Assembly: GCF_003957515.1 (NCBI RefSeq)
Contig: NZ_RQXW01000010.1
Span: forward strand, 62,001-126,000
Direction of reading: 5' to 3'
Length of the DNA: 64,000 nt
Origin: Amphritea opalescens
Lineage (GTDB): Bacteria > Pseudomonadota > Gammaproteobacteria > Pseudomonadales > Balneatricaceae
Shown in pieces: positions 50,025 to 59,176 of this stretch. How positions within the stretch are numbered: the stretch's first letter is position 1; each line of letters starts with the position of its first letter. The translations under genes were made by a program, and so were the position numbers. The notes under the pieces are model-generated. The model worked only from the letters and a program-made list of their open reading frames with translations, searched no databases and was not told the origin of the DNA.

Positions 50025-50621
50025 TTACCTTGCTTTGGCTTCAATGTTTTTGAAGCTGGAGGGTGCCAGCAGTGCTGCTAGAAACAGATAAGCGTCGGCG
50101 GCGATTTCCAGATATTCTTCCCAAAACTTGGTTTCGGTTGGGATGACCTGTTTATCAAAGATGCCGGCGATGATGAGCAGAACGCCTCCTAGGATGACGT
50201 AGAGCATCATTGGTGAACGCAGGTAGATCAGGGTATTGCGGAGGTAGAAACGGATGTTACGGAAAACCTGTACCAGGATATAGAACAGCGGTAGGAGCCA
50301 GATATACTGGCCAGGCTTACCAAAGATCATATGGGCAGGTTCAGGCCAGTCAGTTTTGCGGACATCGAATTCACGGAAGAAGAACGCCAAACAGATCCAG
50401 GCAAACATCCATGCGGCATAGCGGGAGCTACCCTGCAGGTTTTTGCCAACTTGCACCATATAAAAACAGGTCAGCAGCAGAATTCCGGCCTGCAAGTTTT
50501 CCAGAATGCCGTTCTCGTTATAGATTGTGTGCTGGTCATCAAGGTTATAGATGAATACACCGGCAAGAATAACCAGTAGCAACCAGAAGATTTGTAGGTT
50601 TTTTCCGTTAGCAGCTAACAA
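50025..50621 (-). CDS. Unknown inner-membrane protein
   Basis: 198 residues with about five hydrophobic helices: IFWLLLVILAGVFIY, LQAGILLLTCFYMV, AAWMFAWICLAFFF, IWLLPLFYILVQVF and MMLYVILGGVLLIIAGIF. A charged segment FREFDVRKTDWPEPAHM sits between helices three and four. I do not recognise the family. It is a monocistronic-looking gene downstream of the gamma-carbonic anhydrase in the same direction. Confidence 0.75.
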   Translation of the reverse strand: MLAANGKNLQIFWLLLVILAGVFIYNLDDQHTIYNENGILENLQAGILLLTCFYMVQVGKNLQGSSRYAAWMFAWICLAFFFREFDVRKTDWPEPAHMIFGKPGQYIWLLPLFYILVQVFRNIRFYLRNTLIYLRSPMMLYVILGGVLLIIAGIFDKQVIPTETKFWEEYLEIAADAYLFLAALLAPSSFKNIEAKAR

Positions 50622-50659
50622 TTCAGTGTCCCCACAGCGTTGTAAAAGGCGGCATTGTC

Positions 50660-51202
50660 CTATGATTTATAGTCTTCTGCTAGGTGTTTATCTTTAAGTT
50701 TTACATAGTTCCCCGCGGTATAGGTAAAGAAGCTCAACTCTTTTTCGGTGAGGGGTCTCACCTCTTTGACGGGGCGGCCAACGTACAGGTGACCACTTTT
50801 GAGGGTTTTACCCGGCGGTACTAGGCTGCCTGCGCCGATGATGACATCGTCTTCGACGATAGCGCCATCCATAACCATAGATCCCATGCCGACGAGTACT
50901 CGGTTGCCGATGGTGCAGCCGTGGAGCATCGCTTGATGGCCGATGGTGACGTCATTGCCGATTAGCAGAGGAAAACCATCGGGGTTGAAAGGGCCTGCAT
51001 GGGTAATATGTAGCACCGAGCCGTCTTGTACACTGGTGCGGTCGCCGATGCGAATATGGTGCATATCTCCGCGGATAACTGTCAGTGGCCAGACCGATAC
51101 ATCATCACCGAGGGTAACATCGCCCAGCACAACAGCGGTCGGATCAACAAAGGCGCGTAGGCCCAATGTGGGGGTAGTGTCTTGGTAGCGGCGGATGCTC
51201 AT
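50660..51202 (-). CDS. Gamma-carbonic anhydrase family protein (YrdA/CaiE-like)
   Basis: 180 residues forming a left-handed beta-helix of hexapeptide repeats. The three metal-binding histidines are represented in GDMHHIRIGDRTSVQDGSVLHITH and IGHQAMLHGCTIG. Such proteins are trimeric zinc enzymes or cofactors; several act as carbonic anhydrases, while CaiE and PaaY have other reactions, so the activity is uncertain. It is divergent from prlC. Confidence 0.92.
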   Translation of the reverse strand: MSIRRYQDTTPTLGLRAFVDPTAVVLGDVTLGDDVSVWPLTVIRGDMHHIRIGDRTSVQDGSVLHITHAGPFNPDGFPLLIGNDVTIGHQAMLHGCTIGNRVLVGMGSMVMDGAIVEDDVIIGAGSLVPPGKTLKSGHLYVGRPVKEVRPLTEKELSFFTYTAGNYVKLKDKHLAEDYKS

Positions 51203-51330
51203 AGGCTTCCCTCAGTCTAATACTCTGTTTAGGATTATATAATAAACGCTGTGTGGCGATTGAAAACAGCTAATTACTCCCCCATTTAGTATTTATTGTT
51301 GTTCTTTTTATCCCTGTTCAGGAGTTTTCT

Positions 51331-53364
51331 ATGTCTAACCCTTTGCTGCAAGATCACCAGCTGCCGCCCTTTTCTAAGATTAAGCCTGAACATGTAGAGC
51401 CGGCAGTGGATCAGCTATTGGCTGATTGTCGCGCGGTAGTGGCGCAGGTATTAGACGGAAATGATGCGCCGGACTGGGATAATCTGGTGGTTCCTCTAGA
51501 GGAGTGCCATGACCGTTTGGCGAAAGCATGGTCGCCAGTTTCCCATTTGAATGGTGTGTTGAATAGTGATGAACTGCGCGATGCTTACAACGCCTGTTTG
51601 CCAAAATTGTCACAGTTCTGGACCGAGATGGGGCAACATCAGGGGTTGTTTGAAGCCTATCAAGCGCTGGCGAGTAGCGATGCCTATAACGATCTAGATG
51701 AAGCACAGCGTAAAGTTATCGATAACACCCTAAGAGATTTTCGTCTCTCAGGTATCGCGCTAGGTGCCGCCGATAAACAACGTTATGGCGAGTTGCAGCA
51801 GAAACTATCTGAGCTGACCACGAAGTTTTCTGAAAACGTGATGGATGCGACGGATGGTTGGAGCAAGCTTATCAGTAACGTCGATGAGTTAGCCGGACTG
51901 CCCGAAAGCGCCTTAGCGGCGGCCAAACAGTTAGCCGAGGTGAAAGGTGAAGAGGGTTGGTTGGTTACCTTGGACTTCCCCTCGTACTTCGCCGTCATTA
52001 CCTATGCCGATAACCGCGAGTTACGCCGAGAGCTGTATGAAGCGTTTTCTACTCGGGCATCGGACCGAGGGCCAAATGCGGGTCAGTGGGATAACAGTGA
52101 GATTATGACCCAGATTCTGACCCTACGGGCAGAGCTGGCGAAGCTATTGGGCTTTGATAACTACGCGGCTTATAGCCTAGCGACCAAAATGGCCGATACT
52201 CCGGAGCAGGTGGTTAGCTTCTTGAATGATCTCGCGCAGATGAGCAAACCTCAGGCGGAAAAAGAGTATCAAGAACTACAGGATTTTGCCCTTGAGCAGT
52301 TCAGTCAGACGGAATTGCAGTCTTGGGATCTCACCTACTATGGCGAGAAGCTAAAACAGGCGCGCTATGCGATCTCCCAAGAGGAGCTACGCCCCTACTT
52401 CCCGATGCCGAAAGTGCTTGATGGCCTGTTCCGTATCACCGGTAAGCTGTTTGATATCGATATTGAGGAAGTAACCGAATTCGATAGCTGGCATAAAGAT
52501 GCACGCTTATTTAACGTCAGCCGTGGCGGTGAGTTGATCGCCCGCTTCTTCCTCGATCCTTTTGCCCGAGCCAAAAAGCGTGGCGGTGCTTGGATGGATG
52601 ATTGCCGGGTACGACGCATGAATCACGGCGTCTTGCAGCTGCCGGTCGCTTATCTGGTGTGTAACTTTAACCCACCGGTCGGCGATGATCCTGCCCTGCT
52701 GACCCACAATGAAGTGACTACCCTGTTCCACGAGTTCGGCCACGGTCTACATCACATGCTCACCCGTATCGAATATGCGGATGTTAGCGGCATTAATGGT
52801 GTTGCTTGGGATGCGGTTGAGCTGCCGAGTCAGTTTTTAGAAAACTGGTGTTATGAGCCTGAAGCGCTGGCATTGATTTCCGGGCATTACAAAACCGGAG
52901 AGACTCTGCCGAAAGCTTTGTTGGATAAAATGCTGGCGGCAAAAAACTTCCAATCCGGCATGATGATGGTGCGTCAGCTTGAACTATCACTATTCGATTT
53001 TGAATTACATCGGGAATATCAGGCTGGGGTGACTCAGGTGCAGGCGGTACTCGATCGCGTTCGCCAACAGGTAGCGGTGGTGACGCCTCCCGAATTTAAC
53101 CGTTTTCAACATGGCTTTAGTCATATCTTTGCCGGTGGTTATGCGGCGGGTTACTACAGCTATAAGTGGGCTGAAGTGTTATCGGCAGATGCCTTTTCGC
53201 GATTTGAGGAGGAAGGGGTATTTAATCCTGAAACAGGCCGTTCTTTCCGCGAAAACATTCTGGAGATGGGTGGCTCTAAAGAACCGATGGCTCTGTTTGT
53301 GGCCTTCCGGGGGCGTGAGCCGAGTGTTGAGGCCCTATTACGCCATTCTGGTATCACAGCTTAA
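51331..53364 (+). CDS. prlC: Oligopeptidase A (PrlC/OpdA)
   Basis: 677 residues, an M3-family zinc metallopeptidase that degrades short peptides, including signal peptide fragments, in the cytoplasm. The HExxH zinc motif is LFHEFGHGLHH with His467, Glu468 and His471. The N-terminus NPLLQDHQLPPFSKIKPEHVEPAVDQLL is the family signature. CAGGAG precedes the ATG. yheV follows, as in many gammaproteobacteria. Confidence 0.97.
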   Translation: MSNPLLQDHQLPPFSKIKPEHVEPAVDQLLADCRAVVAQVLDGNDAPDWDNLVVPLEECHDRLAKAWSPVSHLNGVLNSDELRDAYNACLPKLSQFWTEMGQHQGLFEAYQALASSDAYNDLDEAQRKVIDNTLRDFRLSGIALGAADKQRYGELQQKLSELTTKFSENVMDATDGWSKLISNVDELAGLPESALAAAKQLAEVKGEEGWLVTLDFPSYFAVITYADNRELRRELYEAFSTRASDRGPNAGQWDNSEIMTQILTLRAELAKLLGFDNYAAYSLATKMADTPEQVVSFLNDLAQMSKPQAEKEYQELQDFALEQFSQTELQSWDLTYYGEKLKQARYAISQEELRPYFPMPKVLDGLFRITGKLFDIDIEEVTEFDSWHKDARLFNVSRGGELIARFFLDPFARAKKRGGAWMDDCRVRRMNHGVLQLPVAYLVCNFNPPVGDDPALLTHNEVTTLFHEFGHGLHHMLTRIEYADVSGINGVAWDAVELPSQFLENWCYEPEALALISGHYKTGETLPKALLDKMLAAKNFQSGMMMVRQLELSLFDFELHREYQAGVTQVQAVLDRVRQQVAVVTPPEFNRFQHGFSHIFAGGYAAGYYSYKWAEVLSADAFSRFEEEGVFNPETGRSFRENILEMGGSKEPMALFVAFRGREPSVEALLRHSGITA

Positions 53365-53479
53365 CGTGGCGACTATATGGCTTGCGGATCACTGCAGAGT
53401 GCGCGGGCTGTTTAGGGTATAATGCGGCATACTGGTACTCGCCAGTATGCCTTCGCGTAATAAGCTTGTTGAGAAGAAT

Positions 53480-53737
53480 ATGACTATCGTAAAACGTTTT
53501 ATCGCCGGTGCTGTATGTCCCCGTTGTGGCGAGATGGATACCCTGAAGATGTATCGGGATGACACTCACGAGCATCGTGAATGTGTTCGCTGTGACTTCA
53601 GTGATGCTATGGCGCTGGATGGCTCCGATCAGCCTAAAGGGGAGATCGACACCCGGGTTAATCGTGGGGGAAAGGTTGAGTTAGAACCGGCACAACCCTT
53701 GAACTTCGTGCCGAATCCGAGCAACACTAAACATTAA
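53480..53737 (+). CDS. yheV: YheV-family zinc ribbon protein
   Basis: 85 residues from ATG 53480 (MTIVKRFIAGAVCPRCGEMD); the longer frame adds 11 residues without support. The YheV/DUF2387 family has a four-cysteine zinc ribbon: CPRC and CVRC are both visible, 25-30 residues apart. The rest is acidic and disordered-looking. Function unknown. It follows prlC, a conserved pairing. Confidence 0.92.
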   Translation: MTIVKRFIAGAVCPRCGEMDTLKMYRDDTHEHRECVRCDFSDAMALDGSDQPKGEIDTRVNRGGKVELEPAQPLNFVPNPSNTKH

Positions 53738-53766
53738 ACTGGCTTTCAACGTCTAAGGAGGTGGAT

Positions 53767-54354
53767 ATGTGTCACCGCTGTGCATGGGCAACGTCCACCG
53801 AGTTAGAACAGCAGTATCATGATGAAGTTTGGGGCGTGCCTCAGGGCGATGATCGACAGTTGTTTGAGTTTTTGGTGCTCGAAAGCGCTCAAGCGGGGTT
53901 GAGTTGGCGCACGATTTTACAAAAACGTGAAGGTTATAGCCGACAATACGAGGGTTTTGATCCTGTTAAAGTGGCCGCCTTTACCGCCGATAAGGTTGAA
54001 CAGATGCTGCTCGACCCCGGTATTGTGCGTAATCGCCGCAAGGTTGAATCCTCCATTAAAGGGGCGCAGGTGTTTGTGGAACTAGCCGCTAAACATGGCA
54101 GTTTTGCGAACTATATCTGGCAGTTTGTTGATGGTAAGCCGATCCAGAACCGCTGGCAAAATCCGAGCGAAGTACCCGCTGAAACAGAGCAGTCTCGCGC
54201 GATGAGTAAAGCACTGAAACAGGCGGGTATGACCTTTGTTGGGCCAACGATCTGTTATGCCTACATGCAGGCGACAGGAATGGTGAATGACCATGAGGTT
54301 AATTGTATGCGTTATCAACCTTGCCGTGATCGAGCGGCTAGTTTCTCACTGTAA
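53767..54354 (+). CDS. tag: DNA-3-methyladenine glycosylase I
   Basis: 195 residues from ATG 53767, five bases after AAGGAGG. A GTG two codons earlier overlaps that site. Tag removes 3-methyladenine from alkylated DNA. Motifs are CHRCAWA, YHDEVWGVPQGDDRQLFEFLVLESAQAGLSW and IVRNRRKVES. The zinc-snap residues are an N-terminal Cys (CHRCAW) and the C-terminal NDHEVNCMRY His/Cys. In Pseudomonas aeruginosa tag lies near glyQ; here it follows yheV. Confidence 0.96.
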   Translation: MCHRCAWATSTELEQQYHDEVWGVPQGDDRQLFEFLVLESAQAGLSWRTILQKREGYSRQYEGFDPVKVAAFTADKVEQMLLDPGIVRNRRKVESSIKGAQVFVELAAKHGSFANYIWQFVDGKPIQNRWQNPSEVPAETEQSRAMSKALKQAGMTFVGPTICYAYMQATGMVNDHEVNCMRYQPCRDRAASFSL

Positions 54355-54403
54355 TACCGCATAGGGTGCTGCCCGATTTATCCTATCTTCCTTTCCTGTC
54401 CTT

Positions 54404-54431
54404 AGGGAAGTGCATCTAAGCGCGCTTCCCT
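54404..54431. terminator. Hairpin between convergent tag and MATE genes
   Basis: AGGGAAG (54404-54410) and CTTCCCT (54425-54431) are perfect inverted repeats with a 14-base loop. No strong T-run, so weak support. Confidence 0.4.
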
Positions 54432-54459
54432 CTCTAGAATTAAACCCATCATTGATTAG

Positions 54460-55788
54460 TTAGTCCTCGGGTTTGAATTCCTTAAAGAAGACATAGCCTC
54501 CGGTTACACCTCTGGCCAGAAACAGGCTGATAAATGCCAGCCACAGGCCATTGTTGCCCCAAGATTGAGAGAAGTACCAGATCGGTGCGAATACCAGAAA
54601 CACAGAGATTAACATGGTGTTTTGCATCGCCTTAACGTGGGTGGTACCGACAAAGACACCATCGACCAGAAAGCTCCACACCGCCACCAAGGGCAGGATG
54701 ATGACCCAAGGTAGGTAGATAGCGGCGGTTTGCCGAACGTCGGGAATATCCGTGAGTAACGCGATAATAAAATTGCCGCCAACCCAAAAAAACAGAGTGA
54801 AGAGTAGCGCTGTGATCAGAGACCAACTGAGGGTCGCTGAGATAATTCGATGAAAACCGCGGTTATCTTTGGCGCCATAAAATTTACCGCTTAATGCTTC
54901 TGCCGCGTGGGCAAAACCATCTAATCCATTAGAGATCAGCATAAAGAAGTTGAGTAATACCGCGTTGGCCGAGAGTATGGTACTGCCCTGCTTCGCTCCC
55001 TGAGAGGTAAAGAAGGCCAAGGTTAGCAACAGAGCCAAGGTACGGACAAAAAGATAACGATTAACGGCGATAAGGTGATAGTAATGACTTACTGACTTGA
55101 GCTTTAACCAAGGCGTTTTACCCGGTTGCCGCGCCTGCATTCGCAGCATAAAAAAGCAGCCGAGCATCAGGCTGGCGTATTCTGAGATAACAGTGGCGAA
55201 GGCGACCCCGTCGGTATGCATATCAAGACCGTAGACGGCAACCAGATCCAACAGCATATTGAGCAGGTTGGTGATGACGAGCAATATTAACGGGATGCGG
55301 GTATTTTGATTGCCTAAAAACCAGCCTAATAATGCGTAGTTAGCCAGAACAGCGGGCGCGCCAAAGATTCTGATTTCTGCATAGAGACGGGCCTCGACGG
55401 TGACCTCTGGCTCTGCGCCGATGAGGTTCAGGGCGATCTCAAGCAGCGGATATTGCAGGATAAAAATCGTCAGACCGATTAGGCCTGCGAGCACCAGCGA
55501 TTGAGCCAGTATGAGCCGGCTCTGATTATGGTCTTGATTGCCCAGTGCCTGCGCGGTAAGCCCCGTGGTGCCCATGCGAAGAAAGCCGAATGACCAGTAA
55601 AGAATCGAGAAGATCATCGCCCCTACCGCCACGGCGGCGAGGTATTTGGGGTCCGGTAGATGGCCGATCACGGCGGTATCTACCAAACCAAGCAAGGGGA
55701 CGGTGATGTTGGACAGGATCATGGGCCAGGCAAGCGCCCACACCTGTCGATGATCCTGTTTGCGCGCCCGTTGTAGGTAGTGAATCAT
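54460..55788 (-). CDS. dinF: MATE-family efflux transporter (DinF-like)
   Basis: 442 residues with 12 membrane helices in two MATE repeats. It starts RQVWALAWPMILSNITVPLLGLVDTAVIGHL, a typical MATE helix 1 of the DinF subfamily. Such pumps export cationic drugs or metabolites with Na+ or H+. Its ATG overlaps the znuB stop (ATGA), so it is translationally coupled to the zinc uptake operon, an unexpected place for it. No LexA box was seen, unlike E. coli lexA-dinF. Confidence 0.9.
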   Translation of the reverse strand: MIHYLQRARKQDHRQVWALAWPMILSNITVPLLGLVDTAVIGHLPDPKYLAAVAVGAMIFSILYWSFGFLRMGTTGLTAQALGNQDHNQSRLILAQSLVLAGLIGLTIFILQYPLLEIALNLIGAEPEVTVEARLYAEIRIFGAPAVLANYALLGWFLGNQNTRIPLILLVITNLLNMLLDLVAVYGLDMHTDGVAFATVISEYASLMLGCFFMLRMQARQPGKTPWLKLKSVSHYYHLIAVNRYLFVRTLALLLTLAFFTSQGAKQGSTILSANAVLLNFFMLISNGLDGFAHAAEALSGKFYGAKDNRGFHRIISATLSWSLITALLFTLFFWVGGNFIIALLTDIPDVRQTAAIYLPWVIILPLVAVWSFLVDGVFVGTTHVKAMQNTMLISVFLVFAPIWYFSQSWGNNGLWLAFISLFLARGVTGGYVFFKEFKPED

Positions 55789-56576
55789 ACGGTACGGCGA
55801 AAGGGTAACGAGTACAGCAATAGAAACTGAATCAGCGCTGCAACCACCACTGAGGGGCCCGCTGGGGTATCAAATTGATAAGATGCGTATAGCCCCAGCA
55901 TCACCGCAATCATGCCCAATAGGCTGGCAATGATGGCCATCTGTTCCGGCGAATTAGCTAGGCGTCTGGCACTCGCCGCCGGAATAATCAGGAGCGATGT
56001 GATCAACAGAATCCCGACAACCTTCATGGCGATAGCAATCACCACGCCGATCAGAAGCATCAAGGTCAGCCGCACACGTGCTACGGGAACTCCCTCGACT
56101 TGAGCGAGCTCTTCATTGATGGTAATGGCTAAGAGTGAGTTCCAGAGTCGCCAGATCAGCAATAATACGATACAGCCCCCGCCGTAGATCCAGTACAGAT
56201 CGGTCGGTGAGATGGCGAGCAAGTCACCAAACAGGTAGTCCATTAAGTCGACTCGGACATCATCGAGCAGGGCAATGGCCACCAAACCGAGGGATAAGCT
56301 ACTGTGGGCCATAATGCCCAGCAGGGTATCGGTGGCGACGAGATGCTGTCGTTGCAGGCTGACAAGAATCAAGGCTAGCAGTAGGCAGCAACTCACCACA
56401 GCAAGGTTCACATTAAGATCAAATAGAACGCCCATGGCAACGCCGAGCAGGGCGGAATGCGCCAAGGTGTCGCCGAAATAGGCCATCCTGCGCCAAACCA
56501 CAAAAGCGCCGAGGGGGCCGGCAATCATCGCGACACCAAGGCCGCCAACGAGAGCAAAGAGCAGAAAATCAGGCAT
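55785..56576 (-). CDS. znuB: Zinc ABC transporter permease ZnuB
   Basis: 263 residues with about eight membrane helices. It is the membrane subunit of the high-affinity zinc importer. Conserved pieces are GPLGAFVVWRRMAYFGDTLAHSALLG and ITSLLIIPAASARRLANSPEQM. Its ATG overlaps the znuC stop by one base (TGATG), and its stop overlaps the MATE gene by four bases. Confidence 0.97.
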   Translation of the reverse strand: MPDFLLFALVGGLGVAMIAGPLGAFVVWRRMAYFGDTLAHSALLGVAMGVLFDLNVNLAVVSCCLLLALILVSLQRQHLVATDTLLGIMAHSSLSLGLVAIALLDDVRVDLMDYLFGDLLAISPTDLYWIYGGGCIVLLLIWRLWNSLLAITINEELAQVEGVPVARVRLTLMLLIGVVIAIAMKVVGILLITSLLIIPAASARRLANSPEQMAIIASLLGMIAVMLGLYASYQFDTPAGPSVVVAALIQFLLLYSLPFRRTV

Positions 56577-57370
56577 CAGTGATCACCTCCGCAGTGGCTC
56601 GAATGGTTTTCTCCGGGTATTTCGGAAATATCGGTTTTAGCATTAATGATTTCACCGCGACGATCATGCTGGTGGTTATGGTGGTGGCTATAAAACGCAA
56701 GATTCTCTGCGCCGGGGATGCCAAATAGCTCAATATAGGAGGGGTCGTTACTGACCTGTGCTGGGTGACCCGAGCAGCAGATATGATGGTTGAGACAGAC
56801 CACTTGATCGGTGGCTGCCATAACCAAATGCAGGTCGTGGGAGATCATCAGCACGGCACAGCCGTACCGATCACGGATCTGAGCGATCAGGTTATATAGC
56901 TCTATCTGCCCGTTAACATCGACACCCTGTGCGGGTTCATCGAGTACGAGTAGGTCAGGCTTGCGTAGCAGTGAGCGAGCCAGCATGACACGTTGAGTTT
57001 CTCCACCGGACAGGCTGTGTACCGATTGTTTTAGCAACTTCTCTGCACCGACCGATTCCAGGGCTTGTAAACGGTCTTGGGTGCTGGAAAACGCGGCGGT
57101 TTTCAAGAAGCGTTCTACCGTTAACGGAAAGGTTGGGTCGATATGTAGCTTCTGGGGCATATAACCGATTTGCAAACTCTCGGAACGGGAAATCTGGCCC
57201 GAACTCGGGGTAATTAATCCCAAAATAGCTTTGATTAAGGTGGTTTTGCCGGCGCCGTTAGGGCCGATCAAGGTGGTGATCTCGCCACGCTTTAGCTGCA
57301 TGGATACATTGCTAACAACGCTATTCTCGCCGTAGATAATACTTAGGTTGTTGACATCAACCAGACTCAT
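56576..57370 (-). CDS. znuC: Zinc ABC transporter ATP-binding protein ZnuC
   Basis: 264 residues from ATG 57370, which overlaps the zur stop (ATGA) and has AGGAG six bases upstream. It powers zinc import. Walker A is GPNGAGKT, the ABC signature is LSGGETQ, and Walker B is DLLVLDEPAQGVD. The C-terminus is histidine-rich (YSHHHNHQHD and NHSSHCGGDH), which may bind zinc. Confidence 0.97.
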   Translation of the reverse strand: MSLVDVNNLSIIYGENSVVSNVSMQLKRGEITTLIGPNGAGKTTLIKAILGLITPSSGQISRSESLQIGYMPQKLHIDPTFPLTVERFLKTAAFSSTQDRLQALESVGAEKLLKQSVHSLSGGETQRVMLARSLLRKPDLLVLDEPAQGVDVNGQIELYNLIAQIRDRYGCAVLMISHDLHLVMAATDQVVCLNHHICCSGHPAQVSNDPSYIELFGIPGAENLAFYSHHHNHQHDRRGEIINAKTDISEIPGENHSSHCGGDH

Positions 57371-57861
57371 GCGGACTCCTGACAATTGGGGCAGCGCCCT
57401 AAAATTTCGACCTGTTCTTGCTCTACCGAAAAGCCAGCCGCGCTAGCGCAGCTCAGAATACTACTTTGTAACTCTTGCGATTCCATCTCGGCGGTATTGC
57501 CACACTGGGAGCAGATCAGAAAGTAGCCGTGATGCTGTTGGCCCGGATGGGTGCAGCCGATAAAGCTATTGAGCGACGCTAATCGGTGCACCAGTCCCTG
57601 CTCTTGTAGAAAATCTAAGGCCCGGTAAACCGTGGGTGGCGCTGAATTAAAACCCGCATTCGCCAGCGCTGGTAAAAGATCATAGGCACCGAGCGGTTTA
57701 TGGCTCTGCCAGATCAGCGTTAACACCAGTTCACGAATTTTAGTTAGCCGCTGTCCGTTGCTTTGACACACCTGTTGGGCATGTTCGAGCGCGTTTTGAA
57801 TACAGTGGTTATGATCGTGGTTGGTTTGATAGGCAACATGGGGGCTGTTTTGTGACGCCAT
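57367..57861 (-). CDS. zur: Zinc uptake regulator Zur (Fur family)
   Basis: 164 residues. With zinc bound, Zur represses zinc uptake genes. The N-terminal winged helix includes TKIRELVLTLIWQSHKPLGAYDLL and PPTVYRALDFLQEQGLVHRLASLNSFIGC. The structural zinc site is formed by CSQCG and CPNC near the C-terminus. It leads the zur-znuC-znuB-MATE operon and is divergent from znuA with a Zur box between them. Confidence 0.96.
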   Translation of the reverse strand: MASQNSPHVAYQTNHDHNHCIQNALEHAQQVCQSNGQRLTKIRELVLTLIWQSHKPLGAYDLLPALANAGFNSAPPTVYRALDFLQEQGLVHRLASLNSFIGCTHPGQQHHGYFLICSQCGNTAEMESQELQSSILSCASAAGFSVEQEQVEILGRCPNCQESA

Positions 57862-57887
57862 AAAAAATACCGGTTGATCTATTAATT

Positions 57888-57900
57888 GTTATATTATAAC
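57888..57900. promoter_or_regulatory. Zur operator between zur and znuA
   Basis: GTTATATTATAAC is a perfect dyad with a one-base centre and matches the core of the gammaproteobacterial Zur box (TGTTATANTATAACA). A half-site-like TTATTTTATAAC follows nearer znuA (57922-57933). One operator could repress both divergent units. Confidence 0.85.
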
Positions 57901-57948
57901 TTTGCGCCTATTAAATGACAGCTTATTTTATAACTGGGATTGATCCTC

Positions 57949-58941
57949 ATGGACTATTTTTCTCGTCGCCTGTATCGCTATGGCTCGTTCTTTTTATTCA
58001 GTTTATTCGCTAGTTGGGTTCCGGCCCTGCAAGCGCAGCCGGTTAAGGTGCTCGCTAGTATTAAACCGATCCAGTTGATTGCGGTTGATATGTTGGGGGA
58101 TCTGGCAGAGGTGGACGTGTTGTTACCGCCGGGTAGCTCGCCACATCATTACTCTTTAAAGCCCTCTTCCATCTCTGATATCCATGACGCTGATCTCTTT
58201 ATCTGGGGCGGCGAAGGTCTGGAGTTGTTTTTAACCAAAACCGTTAATCAGCTTGAGCGCCCTGCCCTCGCATTGCTAGAGCCGAGTGAGCATCACGAGG
58301 ATGAACATTCGGATGAACATTCGGATGAGCATGCGAATGAACATGCTAAAGAAAACGAACATGAGGATGGCCATGAGCACGACGATGACCACGATCTTAT
58401 GGCCGAGCATGAACATCATCATGATGGCGACCCGCATTTTTGGATGACACCGGAGTTGGCCTTGGCCGCCGCGGATAAAATCAAAGACCGGTTAGCGGTG
58501 TTGTATCCACAGAAAGCGGAGCTGTTTGAGAAGGCTTATGATGATTTTGCTACTCGCTTAAGCGAAACTGATCAGCAGTTGCAGCAGCAGTTAAAACGGG
58601 TTGCAGGTGAAGGTTTTTATGTGTTTCACGATGCCTTTGGTGGTTTCGTTGAGCATTATCAGCTAAATCAATTGGGGTATTTCACCGTTGATCCAGGCCG
58701 TAAGCCGGGTGCGCGCCGTTTGGCCGAGATTCGTGAGGCACTGGAAACCAATAAAGGCCGTTGTGTCTTTGTTGAGCCGCAGTTCAAAGCACCGGTGGTT
58801 GATAGCCTGACTCGTGGCTTGGATATTCATGTCGGACGCCTCGATCCATTGGCGATTGATATTGATGCACAACGTGGCGGATACCTCAATTATCTGCATT
58901 CTCTAGCGGATAGCTTTACGAGCTGCCTGTCAGCGGAATAA
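57949..58941 (+). CDS. znuA: Zinc ABC transporter substrate-binding protein ZnuA
   Basis: 330 residues from ATG 57949; a TTG three codons earlier is unlikely. The periplasmic zinc-binding protein of the ZnuABC importer. The signal peptide spans about residues 1-30 (ending ALQA). The zinc-site residues include HHYSLKPS, DPHFWMTPE, VFHDAFGGF and a late Glu/Asp region. A His/Asp/Glu-rich loop (about 112-160) typical of ZnuA contains four 12-base repeat units (58300-58347). Confidence 0.97.
   Translation: MDYFSRRLYRYGSFFLFSLFASWVPALQAQPVKVLASIKPIQLIAVDMLGDLAEVDVLLPPGSSPHHYSLKPSSISDIHDADLFIWGGEGLELFLTKTVNQLERPALALLEPSEHHEDEHSDEHSDEHANEHAKENEHEDGHEHDDDHDLMAEHEHHHDGDPHFWMTPELALAAADKIKDRLAVLYPQKAELFEKAYDDFATRLSETDQQLQQQLKRVAGEGFYVFHDAFGGFVEHYQLNQLGYFTVDPGRKPGARRLAEIREALETNKGRCVFVEPQFKAPVVDSLTRGLDIHVGRLDPLAIDIDAQRGGYLNYLHSLADSFTSCLSAE
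58300..58347 (+). repeat. Four 12-base tandem repeats in znuA
   Basis: Two identical GATGAACATTCG units are followed by GATGAGCATGCG and AATGAACATGCT. They encode DEHS-DEHS-DEHA-NEHA in the metal-binding loop. Confidence 0.9.
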
Positions 58942-58965
58942 AAACGTAAAAAGTGTGTTTAGGCC

Positions 58966-58994
58966 TTCACAAATCAAAAAGGCATCTTTATAAT
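58966..58994 (+). promoter_or_regulatory. Promoter of the tRNA-Leu genes
   Basis: TTCACA (58966-58971) and a perfect TATAAT (58989-58994) are separated by 17 bases. The GCGCTCC that follows is a GC-rich discriminator, a feature of stringently controlled stable RNA promoters. The first tRNA begins 16 bases later. Confidence 0.85.
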
Positions 58995-59010
58995 GCGCTC
59001 CTCTTTCGGA

Positions 59011-59097
59011 GCAGATGTGGTGGAATTGGTAGACACGCTAGCTTCAGGTGCTAGTGCTCTAACGGGCGTGGGAGTTCGAGTCTCCCCATCTGCACCA
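59011..59097 (+). tRNA. tRNA-Leu (anticodon CAG), copy 1
   Basis: 87 bases with encoded CCA. The acceptor GCAGATG pairs with CATCTGC. The anticodon arm CTAG-CTTCAGG-TGCTAG has CAG at 59045-59047 and matches E. coli tRNA-Leu(CAG). A long class II variable arm is present (GTGCTCTAACGGGCGT). Confidence 0.97.
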
Positions 59098-59176
59098 ACT
59101 ACTATCGGTAGTTGAGTTTCGAAAGGCAGGCTATGTACATAGCAAGGGGGCGCTCTTAAACGTGACAAGTTGATGC

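Noticed and set aside
58974-59168. 64-codon minus-strand frame over the first tRNA-Leu
   Set aside because: It is the antisense of the tRNA gene, a well-known artefact.
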